The notes below the pieces were generated by a model that did not search any database, was not told the DNA's origin, and worked only from the letters and a program-made list of their open reading frames with translations. 64,000 nt of DNA from Qipengyuania gaetbuli (GTDB lineage: Bacteria > Pseudomonadota > Alphaproteobacteria > Sphingomonadales > Sphingomonadaceae). Of the stretch, positions 40,752-54,250 are shown piece after piece; within the stretch, counting starts at the first letter, position 1, and each line of letters starts with the position of its first letter. The stretch is taken from contig NZ_JAIUZO010000002.1 in the NCBI RefSeq assembly GCF_020171365.1, positions 124,001 through 188,000 on the forward strand. The letters run 5' to 3'. Both the position numbers and the translations under genes were made by a program.

Positions 40752-41531
40752 TTACTCCGCGATAGCGGCGGCGTCGGCTTCAGCCTCGGCCTCCGATGCC
40801 CCGCCGCGACCGAGGAGGTCGGCAACCTTCTTGCCGCGACGCTGGGCAACCGACTTCGGCGAAGTCTGGTCCTGCAGCGCGTCGAAGGTGGCGCGGATCA
40901 TGTTGTAGGGGTTCGAGGTGCCGACCGACTTGGTCACCACGTCGGCAACGCCGAGGCTCTCGAAGACGGCGCGCATCGGACCACCGGCAATGATACCGGT
41001 ACCCGGAGGCGCCGTACGCACGGTGACCTTGCCGGCGCCGAAGCGACCGTTGCCATCGTGATGGAGGGTACGACCTTCCTTCAGCGGCACGCGGATCATC
41101 TTCTTGCGAGCGGCAGCGGTTGCCTTCTGGATGGCTTCCGGCACTTCGCGAGCCTTGCCCTTGCCGAAGCCGACACGGCCCGAGCCGTCACCCACGACGA
41201 CCAGCGCAGCGAAACCGAAGCGCTTACCGCCCTTCACCGTCTTGCTGACGCGGTTGATGTGGACGAGCTTCTCGATGATGCCGTCGTCTTCTTCCTCGCG
41301 GCGGTTGTTGCGACGGTCGTCACGACCGCGGCCACGGCCACGGCCGCCTTCGCCACGTTCGCCACCACGGCCACCACGGCCACGACGCGGTTCGCCTTCG
41401 GCGCCCTGCGCGGGGTCCTGGTTAGCAGCTGCTTCCGACGGAGTGTCGGCGACTGCCGGCTGCTCGTTGGTCACGGCGGTTTCGGTTTCGGCCGTCACGG
41501 CTTCTTCGGTCTTGTTTTCGTCAGCCATCAT
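40752..41531 (-). CDS. rpsE: 30S ribosomal protein S5 with long N-terminal extension
   Basis: 259 aa against about 165-170 in E. coli. Residues 1 to ~85 are an extension: an acidic stretch ([11 protein letters not shown] ...) followed by an Arg-Gly-rich run ([19 protein letters not shown]) before the conserved core ([19 protein letters not shown] ... [20 protein letters not shown]). S5 shapes the mRNA entry channel and affects accuracy. ATG overlaps the rplR stop (bases 41531). Confidence 0.95.
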   Translation of the reverse strand: MMADENKTEEAVTAETETAVTNEQPAVADTPSEAAANQDPAQGAEGEPRRGRGGRGGERGEGGRGRGRGRDDRRNNRREEEDDGIIEKLVHINRVSKTVKGGKRFGFAALVVVGDGSGRVGFGKGKAREVPEAIQKATAAARKKMIRVPLKEGRTLHHDGNGRFGAGKVTVRTAPPGTGIIAGGPMRAVFESLGVADVVTKSVGTSNPYNMIRATFDALQDQTSPKSVAQRRGKKVADLLGRGGASEAEAEADAAAIAE

Positions 41532-41875
41532 CAGAACTCCAGCCCGCCTTCGCGAGCGGCGTCGGCCAGCGCCTTGACGCGGCCATGGAACAGGAAGCCA
41601 CCGCGGTCGAACACGACGGTGGTGACGCCGGCCTTCTTGGCGGCGGCGGCGATGTCGCTGCCGACCTTCTTGGCGGCGTCGACATTGGCACCCGAGCCCT
41701 TCACGCCGAGCGTCGAGGCAGCGGCAACGGTCTTGCCTGCCGCGTCATCGATGATCTGCGCGTAGATGTGCTTGCCGGTGCGGTGGACCGAGAGGCGCGG
41801 CTTGCCGCCCGCACGGCTGCGAAGAGCAGTGCGGACACGGCGGCGGCGGCGTTCGAAAAGAGAGAGCTTTGCCAT
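41531..41875 (-). CDS. rplR: 50S ribosomal protein L18
   Basis: 114 aa from the ATG at 41875 ([19 protein letters not shown]). [15 protein letters not shown] and [26 protein letters not shown] are diagnostic. It binds 5S rRNA. The longer frame upstream runs through rplF and is shadow. Confidence 0.96.
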   Translation of the reverse strand: MAKLSLFERRRRRVRTALRSRAGGKPRLSVHRTGKHIYAQIIDDAAGKTVAAASTLGVKGSGANVDAAKKVGSDIAAAAKKAGVTTVVFDRGGFLFHGRVKALADAAREGGLEF

Positions 41876-41876
41876 C

Positions 41877-42410
41877 TTACTTCTTCTTCCCTTCCTTGCG
41901 GAAGATGTACTCGCCGCGGTACTTGATACCCTTGCCCTTGTAGGGTTCGGGCTTGCGCCACTTGCGGACATTCGCCGCGAACTGGCCCACGGCCTGCTTG
42001 TCGGTACCGCTGATTTCGACAGTCGTCTGGTCCGGGGTCTTAACCTCGATACCTTCGGGAACGTCGAGATCGACATCGTGCGAATAGCCGAGCTGCAGCT
42101 TCAGGGTCTTGCCCTGGGCGTTCGCACGGTAGCCGACGCCGGTGATCTCGAGGACCTTGGTGAAACCGTCGGTCACGCCTTCGACCAGGTTCGACACCAG
42201 CGTACGCTGCATACCCCAGTGGTTGCGAGCGGCGCGCGTGTCGTTGGCCGGCTTGACCGAGATTTCGCCGTCTTCCAGCTTGTACTCGACCAGGTCGGAC
42301 AGGCCCATCGAAAGGGTGCCCTTGGGCCCCTTCACGCTGAGCGTGCCTTCTTCGATCTTGGCCTCAACCCCGCTCGGGATCGTGACCGGCTTTTTGCCGA
42401 TGCGGCTCAT
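41877..42410 (-). CDS. rplF: 50S ribosomal protein L6
   Basis: 177 aa, [20 protein letters not shown] start, VKGPKG, and [19 protein letters not shown] with C-terminal [14 protein letters not shown]. It overlaps the rpsH stop by 1 base, and the next gene starts 2 bases later. Confidence 0.98.
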   Translation of the reverse strand: MSRIGKKPVTIPSGVEAKIEEGTLSVKGPKGTLSMGLSDLVEYKLEDGEISVKPANDTRAARNHWGMQRTLVSNLVEGVTDGFTKVLEITGVGYRANAQGKTLKLQLGYSHDVDLDVPEGIEVKTPDQTTVEISGTDKQAVGQFAANVRKWRKPEPYKGKGIKYRGEYIFRKEGKKK

Positions 42411-42805
42411 CAGAACACCTCCGCCAGCACTTCGCCGCCGACGTTTTCGTTGCGTGCTTCGGCGTCCGAGAGCACGCCCTTCGGCGTCGAGACGATGGTG
42501 ATGCCAAGGCCGTTGCGGACCACGGGGAGTTCCTTGGAACCCGCATAGACGCGGCGGCCGGGCTTGGAGACACGGGCGACGTGCTTGATAGCCGGTTCGC
42601 CTTCGAAATACTTCAGTTCGATCCGCAGCGCGGGGTGCTTGCCGCTGTCGTCAGCCGAATAGCCACGGATGTAGCCTTCGCGCTGGAGGACTTCGAGCAC
42701 GTTTGCACGCAGCTTGCTGGCGGGCGAAAGGACGCTGTCCTTCTTCGCACGCTGGCCGTTGCGGATACGGGTGAGCATATCACCCAGGGGATCGGTCATA
42801 GCCAT
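42410..42805 (-). CDS. rpsH: 30S ribosomal protein S8
   Basis: 131 aa with [17 protein letters not shown] and the C-terminal GGEVLAEVF. It binds 16S rRNA and regulates the spc operon in enterics. It follows rpsN by 11 bases. Confidence 0.97.
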   Translation of the reverse strand: MAMTDPLGDMLTRIRNGQRAKKDSVLSPASKLRANVLEVLQREGYIRGYSADDSGKHPALRIELKYFEGEPAIKHVARVSKPGRRVYAGSKELPVVRNGLGITIVSTPKGVLSDAEARNENVGGEVLAEVF

Positions 42806-42816
42806 CTATCGATTCC

Positions 42817-43122
42817 TCACCAGCTCGACTTGGTCAGGCCCGGAATCAGGCCCTTGTTGCCGAGGTCGCGCAGTTCGATACGGTTCAAACCGAACTTGCG
42901 GTAATAGCCGCGCGGGCGGCCGGTGGTGGAGCAGCGGTTGCGCACCCGGGTCGGGTTCGCGTTACGCGGCAGTTCCGCCATCTTGAGACGCGCGATCAGA
43001 CGCTCGCCTTCATCGAGGCTCTCGTCATCTGCGATAGCCTTCAGTTTCGCGTACTTGTCCGCATACTGCTTGACGAGCTTCTTGCGACGCTCGTTCTTGT
43101 TGATCGAACTCAGTTTCGCCAT
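42817..43122 (-). CDS. rpsN: 30S ribosomal protein S14
   Basis: 101 aa, the long zinc-free form, with [22 protein letters not shown]. It lies in the small-subunit head. There are 41 bases between it and rplE. Confidence 0.97.
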   Translation of the reverse strand: MAKLSSINKNERRKKLVKQYADKYAKLKAIADDESLDEGERLIARLKMAELPRNANPTRVRNRCSTTGRPRGYYRKFGLNRIELRDLGNKGLIPGLTKSSW

Positions 43123-43163
43123 TGGACTTAAGTTCCTTCCTTAAATCTCGATCGGAAGGCGGC

Positions 43164-43745
43164 TCACGCCGCCTCCTTCTCTTCCGACTTGGTTTCAGCC
43201 GGGAACGGGAAGCCGAAGAGACGCAGCAGTTCGCGCGCTTCCTCGTCGGTCTTCGCCGTGGTGGTCACGATGATATCCATGCCCCGGACCTTCTCGATCT
43301 TGTCGTAGGAGATTTCGGGGAAGATGATCTGTTCTTTGAGGCCCATGGCGTAGTTGCCACGGCCGTCGAAGGACTTCGGATTGAGGCCACGGAAGTCGCG
43401 GATACGCGGCATGGCGATGGTCACCAGGCGGTCCACGAATTCGTACATGCGCTCGCGACGAAGGGTAACCTTCGCACCGATCGGCATGCCTTCACGCAGC
43501 TTGAACTGCGCGATCGACTTCTTGGCCTTGGTGATAACCGGCTTCTGGCCGGCGATCAGCGCCATTTCTTCAGCGGCCGTCTGGACCTTCTTCTTGTCCT
43601 GGCTGGCTTCACCCACGCCCATGTTGAGCGTGATCTTTTCCAGCTTCGGGACTTCGAGACGGTTCTTGTAGCCGAACTTCTCGGTCATCGCCTTGACGAT
43701 CTGGTCGTCGTAGCGCTGCTTCATACGGGGGGCGTTATCAGCCAT
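43164..43745 (-). CDS. rplE: 50S ribosomal protein L5
   Basis: 193 aa from the ATG at 43745, overlapping the rplX end by 8 bases. [14 protein letters not shown] and [20 protein letters not shown] are diagnostic. It binds 5S rRNA and contacts the P-site tRNA. Confidence 0.97.
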   Translation of the reverse strand: MADNAPRMKQRYDDQIVKAMTEKFGYKNRLEVPKLEKITLNMGVGEASQDKKKVQTAAEEMALIAGQKPVITKAKKSIAQFKLREGMPIGAKVTLRRERMYEFVDRLVTIAMPRIRDFRGLNPKSFDGRGNYAMGLKEQIIFPEISYDKIEKVRGMDIIVTTTAKTDEEARELLRLFGFPFPAETKSEEKEAA

Positions 43746-44058
43746 CGATGGTCTCCCCACTCTTCACGGCAACGCGCACCTTCTTGCCGTCCTTCGTTTC
43801 GAAACGGACGCGGGTGGGCTTGCCGTCCTTGGGATCGGCAACAGCAACCTTGCTGATCGGCATCGGCGCTTCGAAACGGTCGATGCCACCCTGCGGGTTC
43901 TGCTGGGTCGGCTTGCGGTGACGTGCAGCGACGTTCACACCCTGGACGACGATCTTGCCTTCCTTCGGCATGACCTTCGCAACGGTGCCGGTCTTGCCCT
44001 TATCCTTGCCGGACAGGACGACGACGCTGTCACCCTTCTTGATCTTTGCGGCAGCCAT
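43738..44058 (-). CDS. rplX: 50S ribosomal protein L24
   Basis: 106 aa. The KOW motif ([19 protein letters not shown]) is at the N-terminus. An assembly initiator of the large subunit. ATG overlaps the rplN stop by one base. Confidence 0.97.
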   Translation of the reverse strand: MAAAKIKKGDSVVVLSGKDKGKTGTVAKVMPKEGKIVVQGVNVAARHRKPTQQNPQGGIDRFEAPMPISKVAVADPKDGKPTRVRFETKDGKKVRVAVKSGETIDG

Positions 44059-44426
44059 TACAGCACCTCCGGAGCAAGCGAGATGATCTTCATGAAGCCG
44101 CGGCCGCGCAGTTCGCGGACCACCGGGCCGAAGATACGGGTACCGATCGGTTCTTCGTTCTTGTTGACGAGAACCGCGGCGTTGCTGTCGAAGCGGATCA
44201 CGCTGCCATCGGGGCGGCGGACGTCCTTCTTCGTGCGCACGATGACAGCGCGATGAACATCGCCCTTCTTCACCTTGGTGCGCGGCTGGGCTTCCTTGAC
44301 GGAAACCACGATCACGTCGCCGACGGACGCGGTACGGCGCTTAGAGCCACCCAGTACCTTGATGCACTGGACGCGCTTCGCGCCGCTGTTGTCCGCGACG
44401 TCGAGATTGGATTGCATCTGGATCAT
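44058..44426 (-). CDS. rplN: 50S ribosomal protein L14
   Basis: 122 aa, [20 protein letters not shown] and a conserved SLAPEVL C-terminus. It lies at the subunit interface. Confidence 0.98.
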   Translation of the reverse strand: MIQMQSNLDVADNSGAKRVQCIKVLGGSKRRTASVGDVIVVSVKEAQPRTKVKKGDVHRAVIVRTKKDVRRPDGSVIRFDSNAAVLVNKNEEPIGTRIFGPVVRELRGRGFMKIISLAPEVL

Positions 44427-44482
44427 TGATCCGGTTCCTTCTCTTGGCTTGCCGGGACATTCGCCCGGCAGTTCCTAAAACG

Positions 44483-44773
44483 TCAGTTGCCTGCGGCTTC
44501 GACTTCGAGGTCAGCCTCGACAGCCTGGGTACCGCCTGCCGTCACCCGGTCCTTGACCGTCCAGGTCTTGGTCTTGGAGATCGGCTTGGTCTCTTCGATG
44601 CGCACGACGTCGCCGAGCTGGTACTCGTTGTTCTCGTCGTGAGCGTGGTACTTCTTCGAGCGGCGGATGATCTTCCCGTAGAGGGGATGCTTCACCTTAC
44701 GCTCGACGAGCACGGTAACGGTCTTGTCGGTCTTGTCGGAGGTGACGGTGCCGATAAGGATACGCTTGGGCAT
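44483..44773 (-). CDS. rpsQ: 30S ribosomal protein S17
   Basis: 96 aa, [20 protein letters not shown] with [19 protein letters not shown]. Primary binder of 16S rRNA. It follows rpmC by 10 bases. Confidence 0.98.
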   Translation of the reverse strand: MPKRILIGTVTSDKTDKTVTVLVERKVKHPLYGKIIRRSKKYHAHDENNEYQLGDVVRIEETKPISKTKTWTVKDRVTAGGTQAVEADLEVEAAGN

Positions 44774-44783
44774 GGTCTACTCC

Positions 44784-44993
44784 TTAAGCCTTGGCAGCGG
44801 CGCTGGCGCGCTCGGTCTGCAGCGTCTTGATCTTGGCGATCGTGCGGCGGACTTCGCGGATGCGGGCGGGCGCTTCGAGCTGGTTCGTCGCGGCCTGGAA
44901 GCGCAGGTTGAACTGCTCACGCTTCAGGCTGGTCAGTTCCTCGGCCAGCTGGTCGTCGCTCTTCTGGCGCAGATCTTCGATCTTGCTCATCAT
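44784..44993 (-). CDS. rpmC: 50S ribosomal protein L29
   Basis: 69 aa (68 if the second Met of ATGATG is used). [17 protein letters not shown] and [11 protein letters not shown] are diagnostic. It lies near the exit tunnel. The start overlaps the rplP stop by 4 bases. Confidence 0.96.
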   Translation of the reverse strand: MMSKIEDLRQKSDDQLAEELTSLKREQFNLRFQAATNQLEAPARIREVRRTIAKIKTLQTERASAAAKA

Positions 44994-45424
44994 TCGCCTC
45001 CCAGGTGCGAGGAGTCGCCCAGGCGAGCGACAACCTTGGTCTTGACCGGCAGCTTCATGGCTGCGCGGCTGAACGCTTCGGCGGCCAGCGGGCCGGCAAC
45101 GCCGTCGAGTTCGAACAGGATACGGCCCGGCTTCACACGAGCTGCCCAGTATTCGACCGAACCCTTGCCCTTACCCTGACGGACTTCGGCAGGCTTCTTC
45201 GAAACCGGCACGTCCGGGAAGACGCGGATCCAGAGACGACCCTGGCGCTTGATGTGACGCGTGATCGCGCGGCGAGCCGCTTCGATCTGGCGCGCGGTGA
45301 TACGCTCGGGTTCGAGGGCCTTGAGGCCGTACGAGCCGAAATTGAGCGTGGTGCCGCCCTTGGCGTTGCCGTGGATCTTGCCCTTGAACGCCTTGCGGTA
45401 CTTGGTTTTCTTCGGTTGCAGCAT
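44990..45424 (-). CDS. rplP: 50S ribosomal protein L16
   Basis: 144 aa, [19 protein letters not shown] and [20 protein letters not shown]. It helps position tRNA near the peptidyl-transferase centre. The next gene, rpmC, overlaps by 4 bases. Confidence 0.98.
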   Translation of the reverse strand: MLQPKKTKYRKAFKGKIHGNAKGGTTLNFGSYGLKALEPERITARQIEAARRAITRHIKRQGRLWIRVFPDVPVSKKPAEVRQGKGKGSVEYWAARVKPGRILFELDGVAGPLAAEAFSRAAMKLPVKTKVVARLGDSSHLGGE

Positions 45425-45445
45425 GGTTCTTTCCTATACCTGCAA

Positions 45446-46141
45446 TCAGCGAGCCGGACGGACGCCGGACGTCTGCGATTCCATCATCAGACGGTCCTGC
45501 GCGGTCGGGTCATGGCCGAGGATCTCACCCTTGAAGACCCACACCTTGATGCCGATGATGCCGTAAGCGGTCAGCGCTTCGGCTTCAGCGTAATCGATGT
45601 TGGCGCGCAGCGTGTGCAGCGGCACGCGGCCTTCACGATACTGTTCGACGCGGGCGATTTCCGCACCGCCGAGACGGCCGCCACACATGATCTTGATGCC
45701 TTCGGCACCAAGGCGCATGGCCGACTGCATGGCGCGCTTCATCGCACGGCGGAAAGCGACACGGCGGATCAGCTGATCTGCGATGCCCTGGGCGACGAGC
45801 TTGGCGTCGACTTCCGGCTTGCGGATTTCGACGATGTTCAGCTTCACTTCGCTTTCGGTCATCTTCGACAGCTGCGCGCGCAGCTTTTCGATGTCCGCGC
45901 CCTTCTTGCCGATGATGACGCCGGGACGCGCAGCATAGATCGACACGCGGCAAAGCTTTGCCGGACGCTCGATCACGACCTTCGAGATAGCGGCCTGTGC
46001 TGCGTTCTCGAGGATGTACTTGCGGATCTCGATGTCTTCGCTCAGCAGCTTGGCATAGTCGCGCCCTTCGGCGTACCAGCGGCTGTCCCAGGTGCGGTTG
46101 ATCTGCAGGCGCAGACCGATCGGATTGCTCTTATGGCCCAT
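45446..46141 (-). CDS. rpsC: 30S ribosomal protein S3
   Basis: 231 aa, [20 protein letters not shown], with the KH motif [16 protein letters not shown]. It surrounds the mRNA entry channel. It starts 2 bases after rplV. Confidence 0.98.
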   Translation of the reverse strand: MGHKSNPIGLRLQINRTWDSRWYAEGRDYAKLLSEDIEIRKYILENAAQAAISKVVIERPAKLCRVSIYAARPGVIIGKKGADIEKLRAQLSKMTESEVKLNIVEIRKPEVDAKLVAQGIADQLIRRVAFRRAMKRAMQSAMRLGAEGIKIMCGGRLGGAEIARVEQYREGRVPLHTLRANIDYAEAEALTAYGIIGIKVWVFKGEILGHDPTAQDRLMMESQTSGVRPAR

Positions 46142-46142
46142 C

Positions 46143-46520
46143 TTACGCCTCTTCCTGCTCGCGGACGACGATGCGCAGGCGGCTGAACGGCTTCAGGATG
46201 CGCGTCGACTTGCCGCGACCACGGGTGTGGAAGCGCTTCATCGTGATCGACTTGCCGACCGAAGCCTCAGCGACGACCAGAGCGTCGACATCGAGGTTGT
46301 GGTTGTTCTCCGCATTGGCGATCGCCGAAGCGAGCACCTTGCTGGCGTCCTTCGCCATCGCCTTCTTGGAGAAAGCGAGGATGTTCATGGCCTCTTCGGC
46401 CTTCTTGCCGCGGATCAGTGCAGCAACGAGGTTCAGCTTCTGGGCGCTACCACGGATGGTGGTGCCCACTGCCAGAGCCTCGTTGTCGGCGACGCGACGG
46501 GGAGCTTTCTGCTTGCTCAT
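46143..46520 (-). CDS. rplV: 50S ribosomal protein L22
   Basis: 125 aa, with [21 protein letters not shown] and [13 protein letters not shown]. Its long loop lines the exit tunnel. It overlaps the rpsS stop by one base. Confidence 0.97.
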   Translation of the reverse strand: MSKQKAPRRVADNEALAVGTTIRGSAQKLNLVAALIRGKKAEEAMNILAFSKKAMAKDASKVLASAIANAENNHNLDVDALVVAEASVGKSITMKRFHTRGRGKSTRILKPFSRLRIVVREQEEA

Positions 46521-46795
46521 CAGCGCTTACCCTTCTTGTCGGCAGCGTGACCCGGGAAAGTGCGCGTGGGTGCGAACTCGCCGAGCTTGTGACCGACCAT
46601 TTCTTCCGAAACGGAGACCGGGATGAACTTGTGGCCGTTGTACACGTTGAACGTGAGACCGACGAACTGGGGCAGGATGGTGCTGCGGCGCGACCAGGTC
46701 TTGATCGGCTTTGCGTTGCTTGCGTCCTGAGCCTCTTCGGCCTTCTTCAGAAGGCTGAGTTCGACGAACGGACCTTTCCAGACGGAACGAGCCAT
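46520..46795 (-). CDS. rpsS: 30S ribosomal protein S19
   Basis: 91 aa, [20 protein letters not shown] with [21 protein letters not shown]. It lies in the head near S13. It starts 6 bases after rplB. Confidence 0.98.
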   Translation of the reverse strand: MARSVWKGPFVELSLLKKAEEAQDASNAKPIKTWSRRSTILPQFVGLTFNVYNGHKFIPVSVSEEMVGHKLGEFAPTRTFPGHAADKKGKR

Positions 46796-46801
46796 GTCGG
46801 A

Positions 46802-47638
46802 TTACCTCTTCTTCTTCGCGTGGCGCGAACGGATGATCATCTTGTCCGTCTGCTTGTTGTTACGCGTACGGGCGCCCTTGGTCGGCTTGCCCCACGGAGT
46901 GACCGGGTGACGGCCACCGCTGGTGCGGCCTTCACCACCACCGTGCGGGTGGTCGACCGGGTTCTTGGCGACACCGCGAGTAAGCGGCTTGATGCCCATC
47001 CAGCGACGACGACCGGCCTTGCCCAGGTTCTGGTTCTGGTTGTCGGGGTTCGACACGGCGCCAACGGTGCCCATGCAGTCGGCGCGCAGGTAACGCTGCT
47101 CGCCGCTGTTGAGACGCACGATGACCATGCCGCGGTCACGACCGACCAGCTGGACGTAAGCACCTGCCGAACGTGCGATCTGACCGCCCTTGCCGGGCTT
47201 CATTTCTACGTTGTGGCAGATCGTGCCGACCGGCATCTGGCCGAGCAGCATGGCGTTGCCGGGCTTGGTGTCGCACTTTTCAGCAGCGATCACCTTGTCG
47301 CCGACAGCGAGGCGCTGCGGAGCAAGGATGTAGGCCAACTCACCGTCGTCGTACTTCACGAGTGCGATGAAAGCGGTGCGGTTGGGATCGTATTCGATCC
47401 GTTCCACGGTGCCTTCGACGTCCCACTTGCGACGCTTGAAGTCGATGAAGCGGTACTTCTGCTTGTGACCGCCGCCCATGCCGCGCGAAGTGACATGGCC
47501 CTTGTTGTTGCGACCGCCGGTCTTGCGCTTGCCTTCCGTCAGCGACTTGACGGGCTTGCCCTTGTACAGGCCCGACTTGTCGACGAGGATGAGGCCGCGG
47601 CGTGCGGGGCTCGTCGGTTTGTAGTTCTTGAGTGCCAT
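46802..47638 (-). CDS. rplB: 50S ribosomal protein L2
   Basis: 278 aa, with [20 protein letters not shown] and the conserved [11 protein letters not shown] near the C-terminus. It is needed for subunit association and the peptidyl-transferase centre. ATG overlaps the rplW stop by one base. Confidence 0.98.
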   Translation of the reverse strand: MALKNYKPTSPARRGLILVDKSGLYKGKPVKSLTEGKRKTGGRNNKGHVTSRGMGGGHKQKYRFIDFKRRKWDVEGTVERIEYDPNRTAFIALVKYDDGELAYILAPQRLAVGDKVIAAEKCDTKPGNAMLLGQMPVGTICHNVEMKPGKGGQIARSAGAYVQLVGRDRGMVIVRLNSGEQRYLRADCMGTVGAVSNPDNQNQNLGKAGRRRWMGIKPLTRGVAKNPVDHPHGGGEGRTSGGRHPVTPWGKPTKGARTRNNKQTDKMIIRSRHAKKKR

Positions 47639-47958
47639 CAGCTCACACCTTCCGTGATGTCGATCATCGAACCCTCAGCGAGAGTGACGATCGCCTTCTT
47701 CACGTCGTTGCGCTTGTAGGGCTTGCCCTTCCAGCGCTTGGTCTTGCCCTTCACGTTGATCGTGTTGACCGAGACGACCTTTGCCTTCTGATCGGCATAG
47801 ATCGCTTCCACGGCTTCCTTGATCTGCGGCTTGGTCGCATCGCCTGCGACCTTGAACACCACCGCGTTGTTTTCCGACGCAAGCGTCGACTTCTCGGTGA
47901 TGTGCGGAGCAAGGATCACGTCGTAGTGACGCGCGTCGATTGCCTGCTTCTTAGCCAT
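47638..47958 (-). CDS. rplW: 50S ribosomal protein L23
   Basis: 106 aa, [20 protein letters not shown] and VNVKGK-like [19 protein letters not shown]. It docks trigger factor and SRP at the tunnel exit. It overlaps rplD by 8 bases. Confidence 0.97.
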   Translation of the reverse strand: MAKKQAIDARHYDVILAPHITEKSTLASENNAVVFKVAGDATKPQIKEAVEAIYADQKAKVVSVNTINVKGKTKRWKGKPYKRNDVKKAIVTLAEGSMIDITEGVS

Positions 47959-48574
47959 TGAAACGGCCCTCCAGCTTTTCGACAGCGTCCTTGGTGAGGA
48001 CCAGCGTGTCGTGCTTCAGGATGTCGTAGACGTTCGCGCCCATGGCGGGCAGGACGTTCACGCCCGGCAGGTTGCCGGCAGCCTTCTTGAAGCCGTCGTT
48101 CACGGTTTCGCCGTCGATGACCAGAACCTTGCCGGCCCAGCCATTCTTGTCGAACATGCCCTTGAGAGCCTTCGTCTTGGCGTCCTTGAGCTCGAGGCTG
48201 TCGACGACGATGAGGCCGTCCTTCGCCTTGCTCGACAGGGCCATCTTGAGGCCGAGAGCGCGGATCTTCTTGTTGAGCGACTGCGCGAAATCACGCTTGC
48301 GCGCACCGTGGGCCTTGCCGCCGCCGATGAAGATCGGGGCTGCACGGTCACCGTGACGAGCCGTACCGCCGCCCTTCTGGCGACCGAACTTCTTGCCGGT
48401 GCGGGCAACGTCCGAACGCTCACGCGTGGGACGGGCGGTGCCGCGGCGGTTTTCGAGCTGCCACGTCACGACGCGGTGCAGGATGTCGGCGCGCGGTTCG
48501 AGGCCGAAGACGTCGTCATTCAGCTCGATATCGCCCGACGCCTTGCCGTCGATTTTCTGGACCTTGACCTTCAC
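47951..48574 (-). CDS. rplD: 50S ribosomal protein L4
   Basis: 207 aa, with [20 protein letters not shown] and [15 protein letters not shown] loop reaching the exit tunnel. In enterics L4 represses its own operon; no such leader is visible here. It starts 2 bases after rplC. Confidence 0.97.
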   Translation of the reverse strand: MKVKVQKIDGKASGDIELNDDVFGLEPRADILHRVVTWQLENRRGTARPTRERSDVARTGKKFGRQKGGGTARHGDRAAPIFIGGGKAHGARKRDFAQSLNKKIRALGLKMALSSKAKDGLIVVDSLELKDAKTKALKGMFDKNGWAGKVLVIDGETVNDGFKKAAGNLPGVNVLPAMGANVYDILKHDTLVLTKDAVEKLEGRFNG

Positions 48575-48576
48575 GA

Positions 48577-49446
48577 TCAGGACTCCTTGCTCTCGCCGTC
48601 GGTCGCGGCATCGGCCTGACCTTCGGTGGTGGTTTCGGCATCAGCACCGGCCTCCTGCGCCTTCAGCAGCTCTTCCTGCTGCTCGGCGGAAACTTCGGTG
48701 CCGACTTCATGCTCGGCTGCGCTCTCGACGAGGCCCGGCTTCGCTTCTTCCGAGGCGAACTGGTCTTCGTTGCGGCGCATCACGCCCGGGAACGGCAGTT
48801 CTGCCGGGGCAGCAACCTTCACGGCGTCACGGACGAGCAGCCAGCCATTCTTCGCACCCGGGACCGAGCCCTTGACGAAGAGGAGACCGCGATCGGCGTC
48901 GGTGCGCACGATTTCGAGGTTCTGCTGGGTGCGCTGACGGTCGCCCATGTGGCCGGCCATCTTCTTGCCCTTGAACACGCGGCCCGGATCCTGACGGTTA
49001 CCCGTCGAACCGTGGGCACGGTGGCTGATCGAAACACCGTGGGTGGCGCGCATACCGCCGAAGCCCCAGCGCTTCATGGCGCCGGCAAAGCCCTTACCCT
49101 GGGTGTGGCCGGTGATGTCGACCTTCTGGCCGGCAATGAAGTGTTCGGCCGAAATGCGTGCGCCAACGGGAAGCAGGGCTTCCTCGCTGTCGACGCGGAA
49201 TTCCGCAACCTTCATCTTCAGCGCGACTTCGGCCTTCGCAAAGGCTTCGCGCTGCGGCTTGTTCACGTTCTTCTGCTTCGCTTCGCCCGAACCGACCTGG
49301 ACGCCATAATAGCCGTCACGGTCCTGCGTGCGATGTGCGGTAACCTGGCAATCTTCCAGCGAAAGAACGGTCACGGGAACGTGCCGCCCATCCTCCTGGA
49401 AGAGGCGGGTCATCCCGACTTTCTTTGCGATAACGCCTGTGCGCAT
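48577..49446 (-). CDS. rplC: 50S ribosomal protein L3 with C-terminal extension
   Basis: 289 aa from the ATG at 49446, against 209 in E. coli. The core is normal ([20 protein letters not shown] ... [19 protein letters not shown] ... [20 protein letters not shown]). The last ~70 residues are an acidic, Ala/Glu/Gln/Thr-rich tail ([19 protein letters not shown] and onward) that should be disordered and project from the subunit. L3 reaches the peptidyl-transferase centre. Confidence 0.95.
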   Translation of the reverse strand: MRTGVIAKKVGMTRLFQEDGRHVPVTVLSLEDCQVTAHRTQDRDGYYGVQVGSGEAKQKNVNKPQREAFAKAEVALKMKVAEFRVDSEEALLPVGARISAEHFIAGQKVDITGHTQGKGFAGAMKRWGFGGMRATHGVSISHRAHGSTGNRQDPGRVFKGKKMAGHMGDRQRTQQNLEIVRTDADRGLLFVKGSVPGAKNGWLLVRDAVKVAAPAELPFPGVMRRNEDQFASEEAKPGLVESAAEHEVGTEVSAEQQEELLKAQEAGADAETTTEGQADAATDGESKES

Positions 49447-49690
49447 CGTCAAACTCCTCAACAGAGGCACCCAAGGGCCCATCCCATGGGTGCTTGCCAG
49501 CCCGATTGTGCGATGCGTGCCCCCGTCCGGGCTGATTGCCTTCGAGAAGAAGGCAGACGGGGGACGCAGTCCCGGATGAAATCCGGCGGTATCCCGATGT
49601 CTTGCCGGGCCTTGCGAGCCAGGCGGGGCAATCGAGGGCCCCTGAAACTTCCGGCGACTTTAAGGTCCTGCCGGGGACCGGATCAGTGGC

Positions 49691-50002
49691 TTAGGCCAGC
49701 TTGATCTCGACGTTCACGCCAGCTGCGAGGTCGAGCTTCATCAGCGCGTCGACGGTCTGGGCGTTGGGCTGCACGATGTCGAGCAGACGCTTGTAGGTGC
49801 GCACCTCGAACTGCTCGCGCGACTTCTTGTCGATGTGCGGGCCGCGGTTCACGGTGAACTTCTCGATACGCGTCGGCATGGGAATGGGACCACGAATGAG
49901 GGCACCCGTACGACGCGCGGTGTCTGCGATTTCGCCAGTTGCCTGGTCGAGAACGCGATGGTCGAACGCCTTGAGGCGAATGCGGATATTCTGTGCTTCC
50001 AT
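49691..50002 (-). CDS. rpsJ: 30S ribosomal protein S10 (NusE)
   Basis: 103 aa, [20 protein letters not shown] and the loop [20 protein letters not shown]. It also serves in transcription antitermination with NusB. A 244-base spacer (49447-49690) separates it from rplC; I see no gene in it. Confidence 0.98.
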   Translation of the reverse strand: MEAQNIRIRLKAFDHRVLDQATGEIADTARRTGALIRGPIPMPTRIEKFTVNRGPHIDKKSREQFEVRTYKRLLDIVQPNAQTVDALMKLDLAAGVNVEIKLA

Positions 50003-50317
50003 TACCTACACCGATGCGAAAGAGCCAAACGGACCAGCGGTGGCCCGCAAACAAAAAGAAAGGTCTGACCCCGCTTGTGAGCCCGGTTTCCCGGAACGGG
50101 CGACCTTCCATGAATTCTTGTACAGGGACGAATCCCCGTCTGTGGGCGCGCATATACGGGCGAGACCCGCATCTGGCAACCCCCGAATTCCACCCATTTT
50201 CACAGGTGGTCCGGAGGCGCGACGAACCGTGTTCCAGGCCCGTTCGCCAGCCCTCATAAAACCGGAAGGCCCGCCCTCCCCCAAGGAAGGACGGGCCTGC
50301 CAGATTTCAGCCGAAGA
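50003..50317. other. Spacer between tuf and rpsJ
   Basis: 315 bases without a gene. It contains the tuf terminator and must hold any promoter of the S10 operon. A CTTTCTTTTTGTTTGC tract lies on the minus strand ~65 bases before rpsJ, but no convincing hexamer pair could be placed. Confidence 0.4.
50256..50298 (-). terminator. Terminator of tuf
   Basis: On the minus strand AGGCCCGTCCTTCC pairs with GGGAGGGCGGGCCT (one or two mismatches) with a 4-base loop, followed by TCCGGTTTT. It lies 20 bases after the tuf stop. Confidence 0.75.
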
Positions 50318-51493
50318 TTACTTCTGGATCGAAGCAACAACGCCCGAGCCGACGGTGCGGCCGCCTTCGCGGATTGCGAAGCGCAGACCTTCGTCCATGG
50401 CGATCGGTGCGATCAGCTTGACCTGGATGGTCACGTTGTCGCCCGGCATCACCATTTCCGTGCCTTCGGGAAGGATCACTTCGCCGGTGACGTCGGTGGT
50501 GCGGAAGTAGAACTGCGGACGGTAGTTCGCGAAGAACGGCGTGTGACGGCCACCTTCGTCCTTCGACAGGACGTAGACTTCTGCGCTGAACTCGGTGTGC
50601 GGGCTAACCGAACCGGGCTTGCAGAGAACCTGGCCACGCTCGACGTCTTCACGACCGATGCCGCGGATCAGGGCGCCGATGTTGTCGCCGGCTTCGCCGC
50701 GGTCGAGCAGCTTGCGGAACATTTCAACGCCGGTGACGGTGGTCTTCTGCGTGTCGCGGATACCGACGATTTCAACTTCGTCGCCGACGTTCACGACGCC
50801 GGTTTCAACGCGGCCGGTAACAACCGTACCACGGCCCGAGATCGAGAACACGTCTTCGATCGGCATGAGGAACGGCTTGTCGACCGGACGGTCCGGGGTC
50901 GGAATGTAGCTGTCGACGGCGTCCATGAGAGCCTTGATCGAGTTCTCGCCGATTTCCGGATCGCGACCTTCGAGAGCGGCCAGAGCCGAACCCTTGATGA
51001 TCGGAATGTTGTCGCCGTCGAAGTCGTAGCTCGAAAGCAGTTCGCGAACTTCCAGTTCGACGAGCTCGAGGATTTCCTCGTCGTCGACCTGGTCGACCTT
51101 GTTCAGGTAAACGACCAGCTGCGGAACGCCGACCTGGCGGGCCAGCAGGATGTGCTCGCGGGTCTGCGGCATCGGGCCGTCAGCTGCGTTCACGACCAGG
51201 ATAGCGCCGTCCATCTGGGCAGCACCGGTGATCATGTTCTTCACGTAGTCGGCGTGACCCGGGCAGTCGACGTGTGCGTAGTGACGCGCGTCGGTTTCGT
51301 ACTCGACATGTGCGGTCGAGATGGTGATGCCGCGCTCACGCTCTTCGGGAGCCTTGTCGATGTTTGCGAAATCGACGGCTGCGCCCTGGACCTTGGTGAT
51401 CGCCGCGGTCAGCGTGGTCTTGCCGTGGTCAACGTGACCGATAGTGCCGACGTTGACGTGCGGCTTGTTACGCTCGAACTTTTCCTTCGCCAT
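50318..51493 (-). CDS. tuf: Elongation factor Tu
   Basis: 391 aa. G1 motif [10 protein letters not shown] at 19-28, switch [14 protein letters not shown] and [11 protein letters not shown] (G4). It brings aminoacyl-tRNA to the ribosome with GTP. It follows fusA by 93 bases. Only this copy lies in the window. Confidence 0.98.
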   Translation of the reverse strand: MAKEKFERNKPHVNVGTIGHVDHGKTTLTAAITKVQGAAVDFANIDKAPEERERGITISTAHVEYETDARHYAHVDCPGHADYVKNMITGAAQMDGAILVVNAADGPMPQTREHILLARQVGVPQLVVYLNKVDQVDDEEILELVELEVRELLSSYDFDGDNIPIIKGSALAALEGRDPEIGENSIKALMDAVDSYIPTPDRPVDKPFLMPIEDVFSISGRGTVVTGRVETGVVNVGDEVEIVGIRDTQKTTVTGVEMFRKLLDRGEAGDNIGALIRGIGREDVERGQVLCKPGSVSPHTEFSAEVYVLSKDEGGRHTPFFANYRPQFYFRTTDVTGEVILPEGTEMVMPGDNVTIQVKLIAPIAMDEGLRFAIREGGRTVGSGVVASIQK

Positions 51494-51586
51494 TTTCCAA
51501 TAACCTCTGTCTTAAAATTTGGGATTTCTGCGGGGAGGAAACGGCGCCCGCTGAATCAGGCGCCGCCCCTAGACCTTGAAGCTGGC

Positions 51587-53719
<2,133 letters not shown>

Positions 53720-53755
53720 GTTAAGTCTCCATGAGGGGCAGCCCCCTCGATAAGT

Positions 53756-54226
53756 TTACCAGCGGTAGTGCGAGAAGGCGCGGTTGGCGTCCGCCATGCG
53801 GTGCGTGTCTTCGCGCTTCTTGACCGCGTTGCCGCGATTGTTGGCCGCATCCATCAGCTCGCCCGAGAGACGGGCAGCCATGGTGGTTTCCGGACGACCG
53901 CGAGCGGCCGAGATCAGCCAGCGGATGGCCAGCGCCTGGGCACGCTCGGGACGAACCTCGACCGGCACCTGGTAGGTCGCACCACCGACGCGGCGGCTGC
54001 GCACTTCGACCTGCGGCTTGATGTTGTTCAGGGCTTCGTGGAACACCTCGACCGGGTTCGTCTTGGCCTTGGCTTCGACGGTGTCGAGCGCGGTGTAGAC
54101 GATACCTTCGGCGACGGCCTTCTTGCCGTCATACATCAGGTTGTTCATGAATTTCGACAGGACCTGATCGTTGAACTTGGGATCAGGCAGGATTTCCCGC
54201 TTCTCGGGACGACGACGACGTGACAT
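53756..54226 (-). CDS. rpsG: 30S ribosomal protein S7
   Basis: 156 aa, [20 protein letters not shown], with [20 protein letters not shown]. Primary 16S rRNA binder of the head. It lies 24 bases after rpsL. Confidence 0.98.
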   Translation of the reverse strand: MSRRRRPEKREILPDPKFNDQVLSKFMNNLMYDGKKAVAEGIVYTALDTVEAKAKTNPVEVFHEALNNIKPQVEVRSRRVGGATYQVPVEVRPERAQALAIRWLISAARGRPETTMAARLSGELMDAANNRGNAVKKREDTHRMADANRAFSHYRW

Positions 54227-54250
54227 CTATCTTGCTCCTAACGGGATATC

